Source: Deltaproteobacteria bacterium
Lineage (GTDB): Bacteria; Desulfobacterota; Desulfobulbia; Desulfobulbales; Desulfurivibrionaceae
Length of the DNA stretch: 64,000 nt
Assembly: GCA_026388695.1 (NCBI GenBank)
Contig: JAPLJH010000019.1
Span: forward strand, 1-64,000
Direction of reading: 5' to 3'
Shown: positions 16,456 to 26,096 of the stretch, piece after piece
Position numbering within the stretch: the first letter of the stretch is position 1
How the letters are laid out: the number at the start of each line of letters is the position of its first letter
The notes under the pieces: generated by a model
What the model saw: only the letters and a program-made list of their open reading frames with translations
Told to the model about the DNA's origin: nothing
Database searches by the model: none
Program-made: the position numbers and the translations under genes

Positions 16456-19260
16456 ATGACCAGCACCACAACTCAGTCAGACGCGCGGCGCACAACCGGC
16501 ACCAGCCCCCGGTTGCACCGACTCTTTTTCTCCCTTCTTCTCCTGTGTATAACCATGACCCCCACCTATGTCGAAGCCATCGAACTCGCTCCCCACCTGC
16601 ATAAAAACAAACTCGCCAACGGCCTGACCGTTCTGGTCAAGGAGACCCCCGGCACCAAGGTGGCCACGGTCCAGATCTGGGTCAAGGCGGGGAGCATCTA
16701 CGAAGAAAAGCATGAGGCGGGTATCACCCATCTCATCGAGCACATGATCTTCAAGGGCACCCCCACCCGGGCGCCTGGCGAGGTGGCCGGGGCCATCGAA
16801 GCGGTGGGCGGCCAGATCAACGCCTACACCTCCTACGAGTACACGGTCTACCACGCCACCCTCTCTTCCCGGAACTGGGGCGAGGCGTTGGAGGTGCTCA
16901 CCGATGCGGTGCTGCACTCGAATTTCGACGCCGAAGAGCTGACGCGGGAAAAAAAGGTGGTGCTGGAAGAGATCCGCATGCGCAAGGACCGGGCCAATAT
17001 CGCTCTTTTCCAGGAGCTGATGGCCAAGGCCTACACGGTGCATCCCTACCGGTTGCCCATCAGCGGTACCGCAGAGAGTGTCACCGCCATCAGCCGCGAC
17101 GACATCCTCCGCTACATGAAAAACCATTATCACCCCGATAACTTCACCGTGGTGGTGGTGGGCGATGTCCGAATCCAGCAGGTGCTGGATTCGGTGAACA
17201 GCCTGATGGCGGACTTGCCCCGCAGCGATGCCCAGCCGCCCACCATCCCAAGGGAACCGGCCCAAACGGCAACCCGCCTCTTCGCCCTGAGCGAGGATGT
17301 CAACCAGACCCAGCTGGCCCTGGCCTTTCCCGGTTCCGCCTTCAAGGGGCAGGATGCGGCTATTTTGGATGTGATGACCACCATCCTCGCCAGCGGCGAG
17401 ACCTCCCGCCTCTACACCAAGCTGCGCAACGACAAGGGCCTGGTCTACCGCATCGACGGCTCGGCCTTTACCCCCAAAGATCCGGGGTTGCTGGAGTTCA
17501 CCGCCACCCTGGATGCGGACAAGGTTGCCCCAGCCCTGGAAGAGACGCTCACCGAGATCTTTCGGATGAAACACTCCAAGGTGAGCAACGAGGAACTTGA
17601 ACGGGCCAAAAGCAATCTGGAGAGCGATTTCATTTTCAACCTGGAACGGGCCGAAGGCCAGGCCCGAGTCTTGGGCTCCTTCGAGTTTCTGACCGGAGAC
17701 CCACGCGAAGACAAATATCTGGAACGGGTCCGGGCGGTGAGCAAGGAGGATATCCAGCGGGTTGCCGCCTTTTATCTCAGGGGGGAGCATCTCACTGTAG
17801 GCACCATTGCCCCGTTCGGTACGCCAAAGGGGCTGACCCCGGCGCAATTGGCCCAGATCATCGCCAAGGCCGAGGCCGCAGCCAAGCTGGGCCAGCCCGC
17901 CTCCAAGGTGAACGGCGCCTTTCTCACCGGAGTGCACAGCTTTGTCCTGAAAAACGGCATCCGGCTCCTGGTCCGGGAGAATCATGATGTGCCCACCGTT
18001 TCCATCCGGGCCGTCTTGCCCGGCGGGCTGCGTAGCGAGACCGAGACCACCAACGGCGCCTTCGCCTTTATCAGCGAACTCCTGCCCAAGGGCACCCAAC
18101 GGCAGAGCGCCGAAGAGCTGGCCAAGGTGGTGGCCAACATGGCCGGATCGCTCGGTGGCTTCAACGGCAAAAATACCTTCGGGGTCAAGGCAGACTTCTT
18201 GTCCCGCTACACCAACGAGGGCCTGGCCCTGGTCCGCGACGTGCTCCTCACCCCGGCCTTTGCTCCTTCAGAGGCCGAGAAGATCCGGCCCGAGCTGCTC
18301 TCCCAGCTCAAAAATCAGGAAGATTCCCTGCCCAGTCTGGCCTTCAAGGAATTCAATAAACGGCTGTTCATGGGCCATCCCTATGGCCTCAACACCCAAG
18401 GCAACGAAACCGTCATCAGCAACGTCACCGTGGCCGAACTGAAACGGTTGTACGAAGAGCACGCCCGACCCGAGGCCCTGGTTATCGCGGTGGCAGGCGA
18501 TGTCGATGCCGAAAAGGTTCGGGATACGGTGGAGCAGCTTTTCTCTGGCTGGAGCAAGCCTGCGGCAGAAAAAGCGTCGGGCGGTGAAAGCGCTCTGCCC
18601 CCGGATGTGCCGGCCGGCCCGGATGTGATCAGCATCCCTCGGGACAAGCAGCAAGTGCATATCATCATCGGCTTTGTCGGCACCACCCTAAGCAGTGAAG
18701 ACCGTTACGGCCTTGAGGTGCTGGACACGGCCCTTTCCGGCCAGAGCGGCCGGTTGTTCACCGAGCTGCGCGACAAGCAGAGCCTGGCCTACAGCCTCTC
18801 TTCTTTTTCGCTGCTGGGCCTGGACACCGGCTCCTTTGGCATCTACATCGGCACCAGCCCGGACAAAAAAGACGAGGCCATCAAGGCTGTCTGGCAGCAG
18901 CTCTACCGGGTAATGGAAGAGCCGCTCAGTGAAGAGGAACTGGCCAAGGCCAAGAACGTCCTTATCAGCAACTACGAGCTGGGTCTGCAAACCCGCGGCA
19001 ATCAGGCCCTGGAAATGGCCTTGAACGAAACCTACGGCCTGGGCCAGGATTTCGGCAACCGCTATGTCCACGCCATTGAGCAGGTCGATGCCCAAACCGT
19101 GCTGACCATGGCCCGAAAATACATCCGTCCCTCCAACTATGTACAGGTCACGGTAGGAGCAGACCCCCTCCAGGCAGAAGCCCAGGAGCCGGAGACAGCG
19201 CCGCAAGCCAAGCCCTCGACCACCCCCCCCGCCATTCCTTCAGAAAAGATCGGTGAATAA
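16456..19260 (+). CDS. Double-domain M16 zinc metallopeptidase, exported
   Basis: This is a pitrilysin/processing-peptidase family protein in which two M16 halves are fused in one chain of 934 residues. The active half carries the inverted zinc motif HLIEH (residues 92-96, followed by MIFKGT). The second half (from about residue 500) has the fold but no HxxEH and should be structural. An N-terminal signal segment ([14 protein letters not shown], about residues 20-33) predicts a periplasmic location. The frame is open from a GTG at 16369, but the promoter position and the signal peptide favour the ATG at 16456. It is followed closely by rpe. Confidence 0.9.
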   Translation: MTSTTTQSDARRTTGTSPRLHRLFFSLLLLCITMTPTYVEAIELAPHLHKNKLANGLTVLVKETPGTKVATVQIWVKAGSIYEEKHEAGITHLIEHMIFKGTPTRAPGEVAGAIEAVGGQINAYTSYEYTVYHATLSSRNWGEALEVLTDAVLHSNFDAEELTREKKVVLEEIRMRKDRANIALFQELMAKAYTVHPYRLPISGTAESVTAISRDDILRYMKNHYHPDNFTVVVVGDVRIQQVLDSVNSLMADLPRSDAQPPTIPREPAQTATRLFALSEDVNQTQLALAFPGSAFKGQDAAILDVMTTILASGETSRLYTKLRNDKGLVYRIDGSAFTPKDPGLLEFTATLDADKVAPALEETLTEIFRMKHSKVSNEELERAKSNLESDFIFNLERAEGQARVLGSFEFLTGDPREDKYLERVRAVSKEDIQRVAAFYLRGEHLTVGTIAPFGTPKGLTPAQLAQIIAKAEAAAKLGQPASKVNGAFLTGVHSFVLKNGIRLLVRENHDVPTVSIRAVLPGGLRSETETTNGAFAFISELLPKGTQRQSAEELAKVVANMAGSLGGFNGKNTFGVKADFLSRYTNEGLALVRDVLLTPAFAPSEAEKIRPELLSQLKNQEDSLPSLAFKEFNKRLFMGHPYGLNTQGNETVISNVTVAELKRLYEEHARPEALVIAVAGDVDAEKVRDTVEQLFSGWSKPAAEKASGGESALPPDVPAGPDVISIPRDKQQVHIIIGFVGTTLSSEDRYGLEVLDTALSGQSGRLFTELRDKQSLAYSLSSFSLLGLDTGSFGIYIGTSPDKKDEAIKAVWQQLYRVMEEPLSEEELAKAKNVLISNYELGLQTRGNQALEMALNETYGLGQDFGNRYVHAIEQVDAQTVLTMARKYIRPSNYVQVTVGADPLQAEAQEPETAPQAKPSTTPPAIPSEKIGE

Positions 19261-19261
19261 G

Positions 19262-19918
19262 ATGCTCAAAACCATGATCGCCCCCTCCATCCTCTCCGCT
19301 GATTTCGCCCGACTGGGAGAAGAAATATCCGCCGTGGCCAAGGCTGGCGCGGACGTGATCCACATCGACGTGATGGACGGGCATTTCGTGCCCAACATCA
19401 CCATCGGCCCCCTGGTGGTGAAGGCGGTGCGCAGGATCACCGACCTGCCCCTGGATGTCCACCTGATGATCGAAAACGCCGACGCCTATCTGGAAAATTT
19501 TGCCAATGCCGGGGCGGACTGGATCACGGTGCATGTGGAAACCGGCTATCACCTGCACCGGACCATCCACCGCATCAAGGAACTGGGCAAGAAGGCAGGG
19601 GCGGTGCTCAATCCGGCCACCCCGCTGGCGAGTCTAGAAGAAATCCTGCCCGATCTGGATCTGGTCATGCTGATGACCGTCAATCCCGGCTTTGGCGGGC
19701 AGTCGTTCATCGAAAGCTCGCTTACCAAGATCAGGCAGCTCAAAAAGATGATCGACGATCGGGGGCTACAGGTGGGCATCGAGGTGGACGGCGGGGTGAG
19801 TCCGAAGACCATCGGCCCCATTGCCGCAGCCGGGGCCAACATCTTCGTGGCAGGATCCGCCGTGTTCGGTCAGGCTGACTACGCAAAGGTCATCGCTGAA
19901 CTCAAGGGCACCTGCTGA
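19262..19918 (+). CDS. rpe: Ribulose-phosphate 3-epimerase
   Basis: It interconverts ribulose 5-phosphate and xylulose 5-phosphate in the pentose phosphate pathway. The 218-residue TIM barrel has the family signatures [12 protein letters not shown] (metal His/Asp), [18 protein letters not shown] and [10 protein letters not shown]. The ATG at 19262 begins [15 protein letters not shown]; a GTG at 19253 overlapping the previous stop is the alternative start. It is probably co-transcribed with the peptidase gene. Confidence 0.96.
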   Translation: MLKTMIAPSILSADFARLGEEISAVAKAGADVIHIDVMDGHFVPNITIGPLVVKAVRRITDLPLDVHLMIENADAYLENFANAGADWITVHVETGYHLHRTIHRIKELGKKAGAVLNPATPLASLEEILPDLDLVMLMTVNPGFGGQSFIESSLTKIRQLKKMIDDRGLQVGIEVDGGVSPKTIGPIAAAGANIFVAGSAVFGQADYAKVIAELKGTC

Positions 19919-19933
19919 TAAAACTATTAGCTG

Positions 19934-20344
19934 TCACGCATGCACTTTGATATACCATTTTGGTTTCATTCTACCAAAATCTGTTCTTACATTGCTTTTG
20001 AGGCCTTTTTTAGAATCAAGCACGTACTGCTTGTTCTCCTCGCGAATAAAAACGGCCCAGTGCCAGAAGAGCTTTCCACTTTTAATCTGCCATTTAATTG
20101 AAATTAACGCGCAATCTGGCAAAGACCCCCACTTTTTGAAAGGGGTTTCTTCTTTGTCTGTTCTGAAACCTAATTCAGCCAAAAGGCGACGAACATATTG
20201 GGTGTCTGACCATAGCGATTGATCTTCAGCATAGATTCCCATGCCATTAGCTATTTTTTTGGCTTCGTTGTAAGGAATACCAGCTATAGCAGCCGAACTG
20301 GCTATCCCGCACCCCGTTTTTTCTTCTTGCACAACTGGCTTCAT
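19934..20344 (-). CDS. Small C39-like (papain-fold) cysteine peptidase-like protein
   Basis: The 136-residue protein has the order expected of a C39-like fold: VVQEEKTGCGIASSAAIAG with a candidate catalytic Cys (about residue 12), HWAVF with a candidate His (about residue 95) and VLDSKKG with a candidate Asp (about residue 107). It has no signal peptide and no transport domain. The ATG at 20344 overlaps the hslO stop (ATGA), so translation is coupled to Hsp33. Its base composition is more AT-rich than hslO. Its role is unknown; a link to redox or unfolding stress is suggested only by context. Confidence 0.7.
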   Translation of the reverse strand: MKPVVQEEKTGCGIASSAAIAGIPYNEAKKIANGMGIYAEDQSLWSDTQYVRRLLAELGFRTDKEETPFKKWGSLPDCALISIKWQIKSGKLFWHWAVFIREENKQYVLDSKKGLKSNVRTDFGRMKPKWYIKVHA

Positions 20345-21234
20345 CTCTTTGTCCGTTCCTGCCAAAGCGCTTCCATGTCCTGCCTCTCAAAGAGATAGTT
20401 GGTGTTGCAGTAATGGCAGCAGGTCTCCACGGGAAAAGGGCCGCTGCACAGCTCATCGAGGTCTTTTTCCGGAAGGGTGAGAAGACGGGCGCTGATTGCA
20501 TCCCTGGAGCAGGGGCAGGCAAAGGCGACCGGCGTGGTGGTGAGGATTTCCGGCTGAAACGCGCCGAACTGTGCCGCAAGCAAACCCTCCGATTCGCCAC
20601 CCTCGGCAAAATACCTCCCCAGGGACGGCAGCCCTGCCAAACATTCCTCCAATTCCCCCATCAAAACAGGCTCAACCCCGGGCATGGCCTGCAACAGCAG
20701 ACCGCCAGCCCCCACCGGCAAGCCATCGTTGTCGAACTGGATGCTCAGCGCTATGGCGGTGGGGGTCTGCTCCGAGGTCTGAAAATACTGGCTGAGATCC
20801 AGGGCCAGGCTGCCGTGCTCCAACATGACGGTGCCGGTGAACGGCTGGCTGGCGCCTTCCAGATGGGTGCTCGCCGAGAGAAAACCTGCGCCGAAAAACG
20901 GTGACAGGTCAAAGGATTCCAGGGGCTTTTCCAGGGGGATCGGATTCTGCCGCAGGTAGCCGCGCACCTCGCCCGCAGCGTTACCCTCGGCCACCAGCCC
21001 CTTGATCGGGCCGGAACACTCGATCCGCAGCGCCAGCCGGTCCTTGTCCCCCTTGAGGCTTGTGGCCAGCAGGGCCGCAGCCAGATAGGCATGGCCCAGC
21101 ACCAGGGTCTCCAGCAGGCCAAGCCCATGCCGGGCGCGCATCTCGTTGACCAGAGCGGTGCCTCGCACCAGCACCCCGCGCACCGCTTTGTCGCCCAGGA
21201 GAAACCGGGTGCGTCCGTCAGCCAACTGCTTCAC
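20341..21234 (-). CDS. hslO: Redox-regulated chaperonin Hsp33
   Basis: Hsp33 is an ATP-independent holdase switched on by oxidation. The 297-residue protein has the N-terminal holdase domain and a C-terminal zinc switch with FACPCSRD (CxC) and CCHYCNTNY (CxxC), the four zinc ligands of the family. Its start overlaps the protease gene by 4 bp (ATGA), and its stop overlaps the next gene the same way, so the three form a tight operon. Confidence 0.94.
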   Translation of the reverse strand: MKQLADGRTRFLLGDKAVRGVLVRGTALVNEMRARHGLGLLETLVLGHAYLAAALLATSLKGDKDRLALRIECSGPIKGLVAEGNAAGEVRGYLRQNPIPLEKPLESFDLSPFFGAGFLSASTHLEGASQPFTGTVMLEHGSLALDLSQYFQTSEQTPTAIALSIQFDNDGLPVGAGGLLLQAMPGVEPVLMGELEECLAGLPSLGRYFAEGGESEGLLAAQFGAFQPEILTTTPVAFACPCSRDAISARLLTLPEKDLDELCSGPFPVETCCHYCNTNYLFERQDMEALWQERTKR

Positions 21235-22409
21235 AGGCCCCCCATATACTGGCCAAACTCCGTCTTGACCTCCTGAAAGGGCACGGCAAAGCCGATTCCC
21301 TGGGCGTCGCGCAGCACCATGGTGTTGATACCGATGAGGCCGCCCTGCTCGTCAATCAGCGGCCCGCCGCTATTTCCGGGGTTGATCGGGGCATCGGTCT
21401 GGATGAATTTCCGACCCTTGTGCTCACGGTATCCGGAGATGATTCCGCTGGTCATGGTGTGCCGCAAGCCCATGGGATTGCCGATGGAATAGACCTTCTG
21501 GCCCTGGCCGAGATGGCGGTTGTCCGTCACTGGCCGGATAAAAGGCGCATTGTAGCAATCCACCGAGAGCAGGGCCAGGTCGGTGCGGTCGCTCATCTTG
21601 AGGGTTTGCACAGGCAGTTCACTGCCGTCGATGAGGACAACCTTAATGTCGGCGCTCCACGATGACCGCTCGATGCGCTGCAACTGCTCTATTTTCTGCT
21701 GGTGCAAGGCTCTGTATTTTTCACGCGCCTCCTGTCCCCTCTGCAACGATTCTTCTACCTGCCGCCGCACCCCTGGGTCGCGGATGCTGGCAAGCTGCCG
21801 TTCTAAAATCTCCCGGTTCCGCTGGTCCCGCTCCAACTCGGCGGCCATCTTGTCCACATCGTCCTTCAGGGCCTTCCGTTGGCTGGCGTCAACCTCCACC
21901 ACATGCCGGTTGGTAACGATGTAGCCATTGGCGGTGACAAAAAAACCCGAGCCGCTTCCCCAGGGGGTCTTGATAAAAACCGTGGCATTCCTGGCCTGCT
22001 CCAGAGGGGTTCCCGCCGGATAGGCGGCGGCCAATTTTCCCGCTAGCCCATCGGCACCTTGCGGCTGATCCGCCCCCACTTGTCGCGGTATTGCTGGCAA
22101 GGCGCTACTTCGCGCCTGCTCAGGCTTTGCGGAAGAGACAACCGCAGGCTGGCTGGCATCGCGCGCTGGTTGCTGCGGCTTCGGCGCAAACAGATACCAA
22201 CCCGCCAACAGCCCAATCACCACGGCAAACATCCAGCCCGCCAGCCCAGATGACGCCTTCGGCGCTACAATGGGGGCGGCCTCCATTTCGCCTTGAGGCG
22301 GCAGGGTCTTGCCCTCTTCTTCCTTTTTCTGAAGTCGGGCAAAAATCACCCCGCAGCGCTCGCATTCCTTGTCGCCAGCTTGCACATGGCCGCATTTTGG
22401 ACAGTCCAC
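21231..22409 (-). CDS. Zinc-ribbon, membrane-anchored trypsin-like serine protease with coiled-coil insertion
   Basis: The protein (392 residues) starts with a zinc ribbon (CPKCG, then CERCG, residues 3-19). A single membrane segment (about residues 56-75) and a linker follow, then a DegP-like protease domain. The triad is His in VTNRHVV, Asp in RTDLALL and Ser in NPGNSGGP. Between His and Asp lies an extra charged coiled coil of about 80 residues (ALKDDVDKMAAELERDQ onward). No PDZ domain follows. The GTG start has an excellent GGAGGGGGA site. It heads the operon with hslO. The zinc ribbon should lie in the cytoplasm and the protease in the periplasm. Confidence 0.88.
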   Translation of the reverse strand: MDCPKCGHVQAGDKECERCGVIFARLQKKEEEGKTLPPQGEMEAAPIVAPKASSGLAGWMFAVVIGLLAGWYLFAPKPQQPARDASQPAVVSSAKPEQARSSALPAIPRQVGADQPQGADGLAGKLAAAYPAGTPLEQARNATVFIKTPWGSGSGFFVTANGYIVTNRHVVEVDASQRKALKDDVDKMAAELERDQRNREILERQLASIRDPGVRRQVEESLQRGQEAREKYRALHQQKIEQLQRIERSSWSADIKVVLIDGSELPVQTLKMSDRTDLALLSVDCYNAPFIRPVTDNRHLGQGQKVYSIGNPMGLRHTMTSGIISGYREHKGRKFIQTDAPINPGNSGGPLIDEQGGLIGINTMVLRDAQGIGFAVPFQEVKTEFGQYMGGL

Positions 22410-22462
22410 ACTCCCCCTCCCATGGTCAACTGCCGGGCAACAGAGTATTGCCCCGATGAAAG

Positions 22463-22492
22463 TTTATACACCATTGGCCGGGGTCTTGACAA
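22463..22492 (-). promoter_or_regulatory. Promoter of the protease-hslO operon
   Basis: TTGTCA (22487-22492), an 18-bp spacer and TATAAA (22463-22468) on the minus strand, about 54 bp before the GTG start. Confidence 0.55.
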
Positions 22493-22503
22493 ACTCTTGC
22501 CAC

Positions 22504-22538
22504 AAAAAAAAGGCCCGCTTTATCCAAGCGGGCCTTTT
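22504..22538 (-). terminator. Intrinsic terminator after the DQSDID-repeat protein gene
   Basis: The 10-bp stem AGGCCCGCTT/AAGCGGGCCT has a 5-nt loop. On the minus strand it is followed by an uninterrupted T-run. Confidence 0.88.
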
Positions 22539-22559
22539 GCAATCTCGATAGGGACAAAA

Positions 22560-24566
22560 CTATTCGGAAATCCCCCACAGAGCTGTTTGCCGCTTGGAGA
22601 CAGGGGTAATGCCGATCTCTTTGCTTGCCCGCTGGCCGCCTGGGTCCGTGGCAGTCACCCGAACGATGATCCTTGTTTTCTGCTCCGATCGGAAAGAAGA
22701 GGGCACCACAAAGGAAACCGCCGAATCTTCCCCGTGGAACTTCTCCATGTGTACCGGCGGACCGGCCACTTGTTCCCAGCTGTAGCGCACGCCGCCGGGA
22801 GAATCATCCCTGGTGAGCCCGGCATCAAGCACCACGCTTTCCCCCACCTTATACGAATCGCCCACCGGCCTCAACCCCAGCACGGGCGGCTTGTCATTGG
22901 GTTTGACCGTGATGGTCAGCTTCGCAGCCTTGGAGTATACCCCGGCCGCCTTGAAGCGGTAGCGGACCTCCTCCTTGCCGCCGAAATATCTGTCCGGCTC
23001 GTAGCGATGGCTGCCGCGGTCAACGCGATGCAACGCGCCTCGCAGGGGCGGGCCGCCGAGAATCTCCACCGATACCTTGGCGTCAAAAGGCAACTCCGTG
23101 TTGGCGCCAGCCCAGATCTTTTTCCAGTTGATGGTGAGCGGCGCGGTGCTCAGGGTCTTAAGCCGCACATTCTGCGCCATCACCACCGGTTTCTCTTCCG
23201 CTGGGACTTCTGTCGACGCTTCCGCCACCACCACCGGCTTGACTTCCTCCGGCCCCATGACCACGGCCTTGGCTGGGGCGCTGGTCAACTGCCCGTCGGA
23301 AACGCGGAACTCGAAGCTGTCTTCCTTGGGGAAATCCTTATTGGGCAGATAGGTGATCTTGGGCAGCTCACCGGAGAGCCTGCCAAACTTGGGAGGGGTC
23401 ACGATTTCAAACTTCAGAGGGTCGTTGTTTTCATCCGTTCCAGAAAGCTCGATGGGCAGAGCCTCGTTGGGCTTTGTCATCCGCCAGCGGGATTCGCTGG
23501 CCACAGGGGCCACATTGGGGGGAGCAACGGGAGCGCCCACAGCAACCGGTGGCGGCCCTTCCCCCACCGCCGGAGCGACGGCCTTTTCCTGGGCGACCGG
23601 CGGCACCGGAACCGGCATCACGCCTTTCTTGTTTTTCATGAAAAAATACCCGCCGCCCCCTGCCAGCAAGAGAATACAAAATACCGCGACCGCCATGCCC
23701 TTTTTCTTCCCGGCTTTAGGCGGTGGGGCAAAAGGGTGATCATCATGCCTGCCCGAAGCAGAGGGCTTGTCCCGGCTGTTGTCCATAGTAGCCTCCGCAA
23801 GAAAATCCGGCACAGCGGCAGCAGGAGAGGCCGTGGCAAAAATATCTTCTTCGCCCATCCCTCCCTGCGGCGCTTTGCCACCAGCATTTGTTTCTTCATC
23901 AGGAATATCCGGCAGGTCGCCAAAATCAAATTCATCGTCATCAAACCCGCCATCATCCGGTAACCCGAAACTATCTTCTCCAGGGGCCTTTGCCCCCGCT
24001 TTTCCACCACCATTTTGGGCCACTTCGGCAAAATTCACCGTTTCCGGTTGCGCTGCGTCATCGCCACCGAGATCGGAAAAGAGACTGTCCAGATCATCCT
24101 TACTCGGGGCGCCCATGCCTTCGGCTATGGCTGGTTCGCTGGCACCCTTTTTCTCTTCTGCACTGGAAAAAAGGCCATCGATATCCGATTGGTCCAGATC
24201 AAATTCATCACCGACTGCGGGTGCCGACGCAACCGTAGGCCCTTCCCCACCGCCAAGCAATGAATCGATATCCGACTGGTCAAGCTCGGAGAAACCATCG
24301 CCGCCTCCACCCGCAACGGAAGCAGGCGCGGCAGTGCTACCGCCTCCCAGGAGAGCGTCAATATCAGACTGGTCCAACTCCCCGCCATCATCCGCGGGCA
24401 CGGGGGGGCTGGCTGCCGCTCCTCCGCCCAGCAGGGAGTCGATGTCGGACTGATCCAGCTCCCCCGGAGCTTCTTGCGCCGGAGCGGGCTTGTCTTCCGC
24501 CAAGTCGGTAAGCCAATCGTCTATTTCAAGGCCTGCTTTTTCTTCTGCCATACCTTCACCCGACAC
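22560..24566 (-). CDS. Membrane protein with repeated FliM-like DQSDID peptides and cadherin/Ig-like exterior
   Basis: The 668-residue protein has three parts. The acidic, glycine-rich cytoplasmic tail holds four copies of a LDQSDID(S/A/G)L(L/F) peptide at residues 37-46, 64-73, 95-104 and 124-133, plus a degenerate KDDLDSLF at 156-163. A single membrane segment lies at about residues 290-310 after KAGKKKG. The exterior has cadherin/Ig-like segments, including one with LPIELSGTDENNDPLKFEI and one with PPVLGLRPVGDSYKVGE. The repeats resemble the N-terminal peptide of the flagellar switch protein FliM (LSQDEIDALL), which binds CheY-P; that link is inference. The GTG at 24566 has a GGAG site; an ATG at 24551 is the alternative. 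Confidence 0.75.
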   Translation of the reverse strand: MSGEGMAEEKAGLEIDDWLTDLAEDKPAPAQEAPGELDQSDIDSLLGGGAAASPPVPADDGGELDQSDIDALLGGGSTAAPASVAGGGGDGFSELDQSDIDSLLGGGEGPTVASAPAVGDEFDLDQSDIDGLFSSAEEKKGASEPAIAEGMGAPSKDDLDSLFSDLGGDDAAQPETVNFAEVAQNGGGKAGAKAPGEDSFGLPDDGGFDDDEFDFGDLPDIPDEETNAGGKAPQGGMGEEDIFATASPAAAVPDFLAEATMDNSRDKPSASGRHDDHPFAPPPKAGKKKGMAVAVFCILLLAGGGGYFFMKNKKGVMPVPVPPVAQEKAVAPAVGEGPPPVAVGAPVAPPNVAPVASESRWRMTKPNEALPIELSGTDENNDPLKFEIVTPPKFGRLSGELPKITYLPNKDFPKEDSFEFRVSDGQLTSAPAKAVVMGPEEVKPVVVAEASTEVPAEEKPVVMAQNVRLKTLSTAPLTINWKKIWAGANTELPFDAKVSVEILGGPPLRGALHRVDRGSHRYEPDRYFGGKEEVRYRFKAAGVYSKAAKLTITVKPNDKPPVLGLRPVGDSYKVGESVVLDAGLTRDDSPGGVRYSWEQVAGPPVHMEKFHGEDSAVSFVVPSSFRSEQKTRIIVRVTATDPGGQRASKEIGITPVSKRQTALWGISE

Positions 24567-24586
24567 TCGACCGCTCCTTCAATCGC

Positions 24587-25129
24587 TTACTGCATATAAA
24601 CATAGCTATGAAGCGCCCGATAAATAGGTTCCGACATCTCGACATTCACCACATAGGAACGACGGTCACCCCTGGTATTAGCTGCGAGAATATGAATCCG
24701 CAGATGTCCGTCCACTTCCTGAAGCACCCCGGAAACCTTCTGTTCATTCTCACCTGCTGCGGCAGGCCGCCACACGGCCAGCGACTCATTGCTGATCACC
24801 GCAGCCATTTGCTCAGCCAGGGTCGCGCCAAGCAGGGAAATCCTCTGCCGGGTGGAAAATTCACTGAGCACGATAAAGGGCTCGATGGTCACCGGCTCGG
24901 CGGCAAAAAAACCGTGCAGATGCTCCATGGCGTCAGCGCCAACCATGGCCACCAGGCTGGTAAGCGAGGAATAATTTTTCGGGCCGACCACGCCTTCGGT
25001 TGCCGAGCCCCGTCCCTCATCCTCTTTTTCTGCAGCCCAGGCCCCGGTTGTCCACAAGGCACAGAGCAGAACAAGCAGAACAAGCTGGGTCGGAAAACCG
25101 ATTCTTTTCACGATTCCGGATATCTTCAT
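24587..25129 (-). CDS. Exported FlgO/CsgG-like protein, short
   Basis: The 180-residue protein has an N-terminal signal peptide (LVLLVLLCALWTTGAWA, cleaved about residue 32). Its C-terminal domain resembles the FlgO family around FSTRQRISLLGATLAEQMAAV, where the usual FGR-LAEQ motif appears in weakened form. FlgO-family proteins are outer-membrane-associated and in Vibrio support flagellar assembly. It has an AGGAG site. It is the third of three tandem FlgO-like genes, 14 bp after its upstream neighbour, so co-transcribed. Family assignment here is weaker than for the other two. Confidence 0.6.
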   Translation of the reverse strand: MKISGIVKRIGFPTQLVLLVLLCALWTTGAWAAEKEDEGRGSATEGVVGPKNYSSLTSLVAMVGADAMEHLHGFFAAEPVTIEPFIVLSEFSTRQRISLLGATLAEQMAAVISNESLAVWRPAAAGENEQKVSGVLQEVDGHLRIHILAANTRGDRRSYVVNVEMSEPIYRALHSYVYMQ

Positions 25130-25143
25130 GCGCGGTGCTCCTC

Positions 25144-25911
25144 TTACCGGCCAACGCCTTTTACGGCAATTTTATAAGGCGCTTCAGCCGGCTGGAACAG
25201 GCCCAGCAGTTCCCGGTTGAGCGGCATCGAATAACGCCAGGAGGTCTTGACCGCCCCATCAATGAGGCGCACCAAACGGCCTTGCACGATCAGGGTCTTG
25301 CGGGTATTGGCAAAGGTGGTCACTACGACATATTCAAGTTCCGGGGTTTTGTTGGCCAGCTCGCCGATATTCTGGGAGAGGATGAATTCGCCGGTCTGGG
25401 GCAGGATGGTGATATCCTTGCCCAGGCGCAGCTCTGTTACCTTGAGGCCGCGGTCCGCCAAATCGGTGAGCAGGTATTCTCCCATGACCCGGCCAAACTC
25501 GGTGTCGCGCTTAAGATCGGAAAGAGGCACGGCATTGACCACCGCGATCCTGGCGGTGAAATTCTTTTCGCCCTCCTCCTGCATCTCATAGAACACCTTG
25601 CCGGCCACTTCCTTGGACATTTCCGAGAGGAGAATCTCCGTACCCAGGGTTTTCGAGGTGTCCGGCATGTACTGGTAGACATTGTATTTGGTCGGCACCC
25701 TGCGCACTTCCGCGGAAGGTTGGGCTCCGCCCTTATCTTTCGACGCATTGGCCGCCGGGCTGGCGGCAGCCTTGCCCGGAGCAATTTCTGGCGCTGGCGT
25801 ATAGGTGGCGTCAGCCGTCTTGCTTTCAGACTTGGCACTTACACACGCCGTACCGGCAAACAAAACCAGCCCGAGGCAACAGACTATCGCTTTGCTCCTT
25901 CCCTTTTTCAT
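25144..25911 (-). CDS. FlgO-family outer membrane lipoprotein
   Basis: The 255-residue protein has a lipoprotein signal with lipobox LFAGTAC (Cys about residue 23) and a low-complexity linker. The FlgO domain follows: AVPLSDLKRDTEFGRVMGEYLLTDL, then GEFILSQNIGELA and a strand-rich end. In characterised systems FlgO sits in the outer membrane near the flagellar basal body. The ATG follows GGGAGGA. It should be a substrate of Lgt. Confidence 0.75.
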   Translation of the reverse strand: MKKGRSKAIVCCLGLVLFAGTACVSAKSESKTADATYTPAPEIAPGKAAASPAANASKDKGGAQPSAEVRRVPTKYNVYQYMPDTSKTLGTEILLSEMSKEVAGKVFYEMQEEGEKNFTARIAVVNAVPLSDLKRDTEFGRVMGEYLLTDLADRGLKVTELRLGKDITILPQTGEFILSQNIGELANKTPELEYVVVTTFANTRKTLIVQGRLVRLIDGAVKTSWRYSMPLNRELLGLFQPAEAPYKIAVKGVGR

Positions 25912-25992
25912 CCTGTCCTCCCTGAACCTTTGTGCTTTCTTTCCACGAAAAGCCCCATTTCTGTGCAGGCCTACAAATATCCTATCACAATT

Positions 25993-26022
25993 GTTGTAAT
26001 CGCAGAAAGCCGCGATTACAAC
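25993..26022. repeat. 11-bp perfect inverted repeat between two FlgO-like genes
   Basis: GTTGTAATCGC (25993-26003) and GCGATTACAAC (26012-26022) have an 8-nt loop. It has no T-run on either strand; it could be an RNA hairpin that sets expression of the downstream genes, or a weak terminator. Confidence 0.5.
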
Positions 26023-26096
26023 GGTTCCCGCTTCGCTGCTGTACCATTTAATGGTGTGTCACGGACATGTGGGTTTTTTCCTTTTTTACCCGCCCA

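Noticed and set aside
22293-23963. Open frame of 556 codons on the plus strand
   Set aside because: Antisense to the DQSDID-repeat membrane protein; composition and lack of motifs mark it as a shadow of GC-rich coding DNA.
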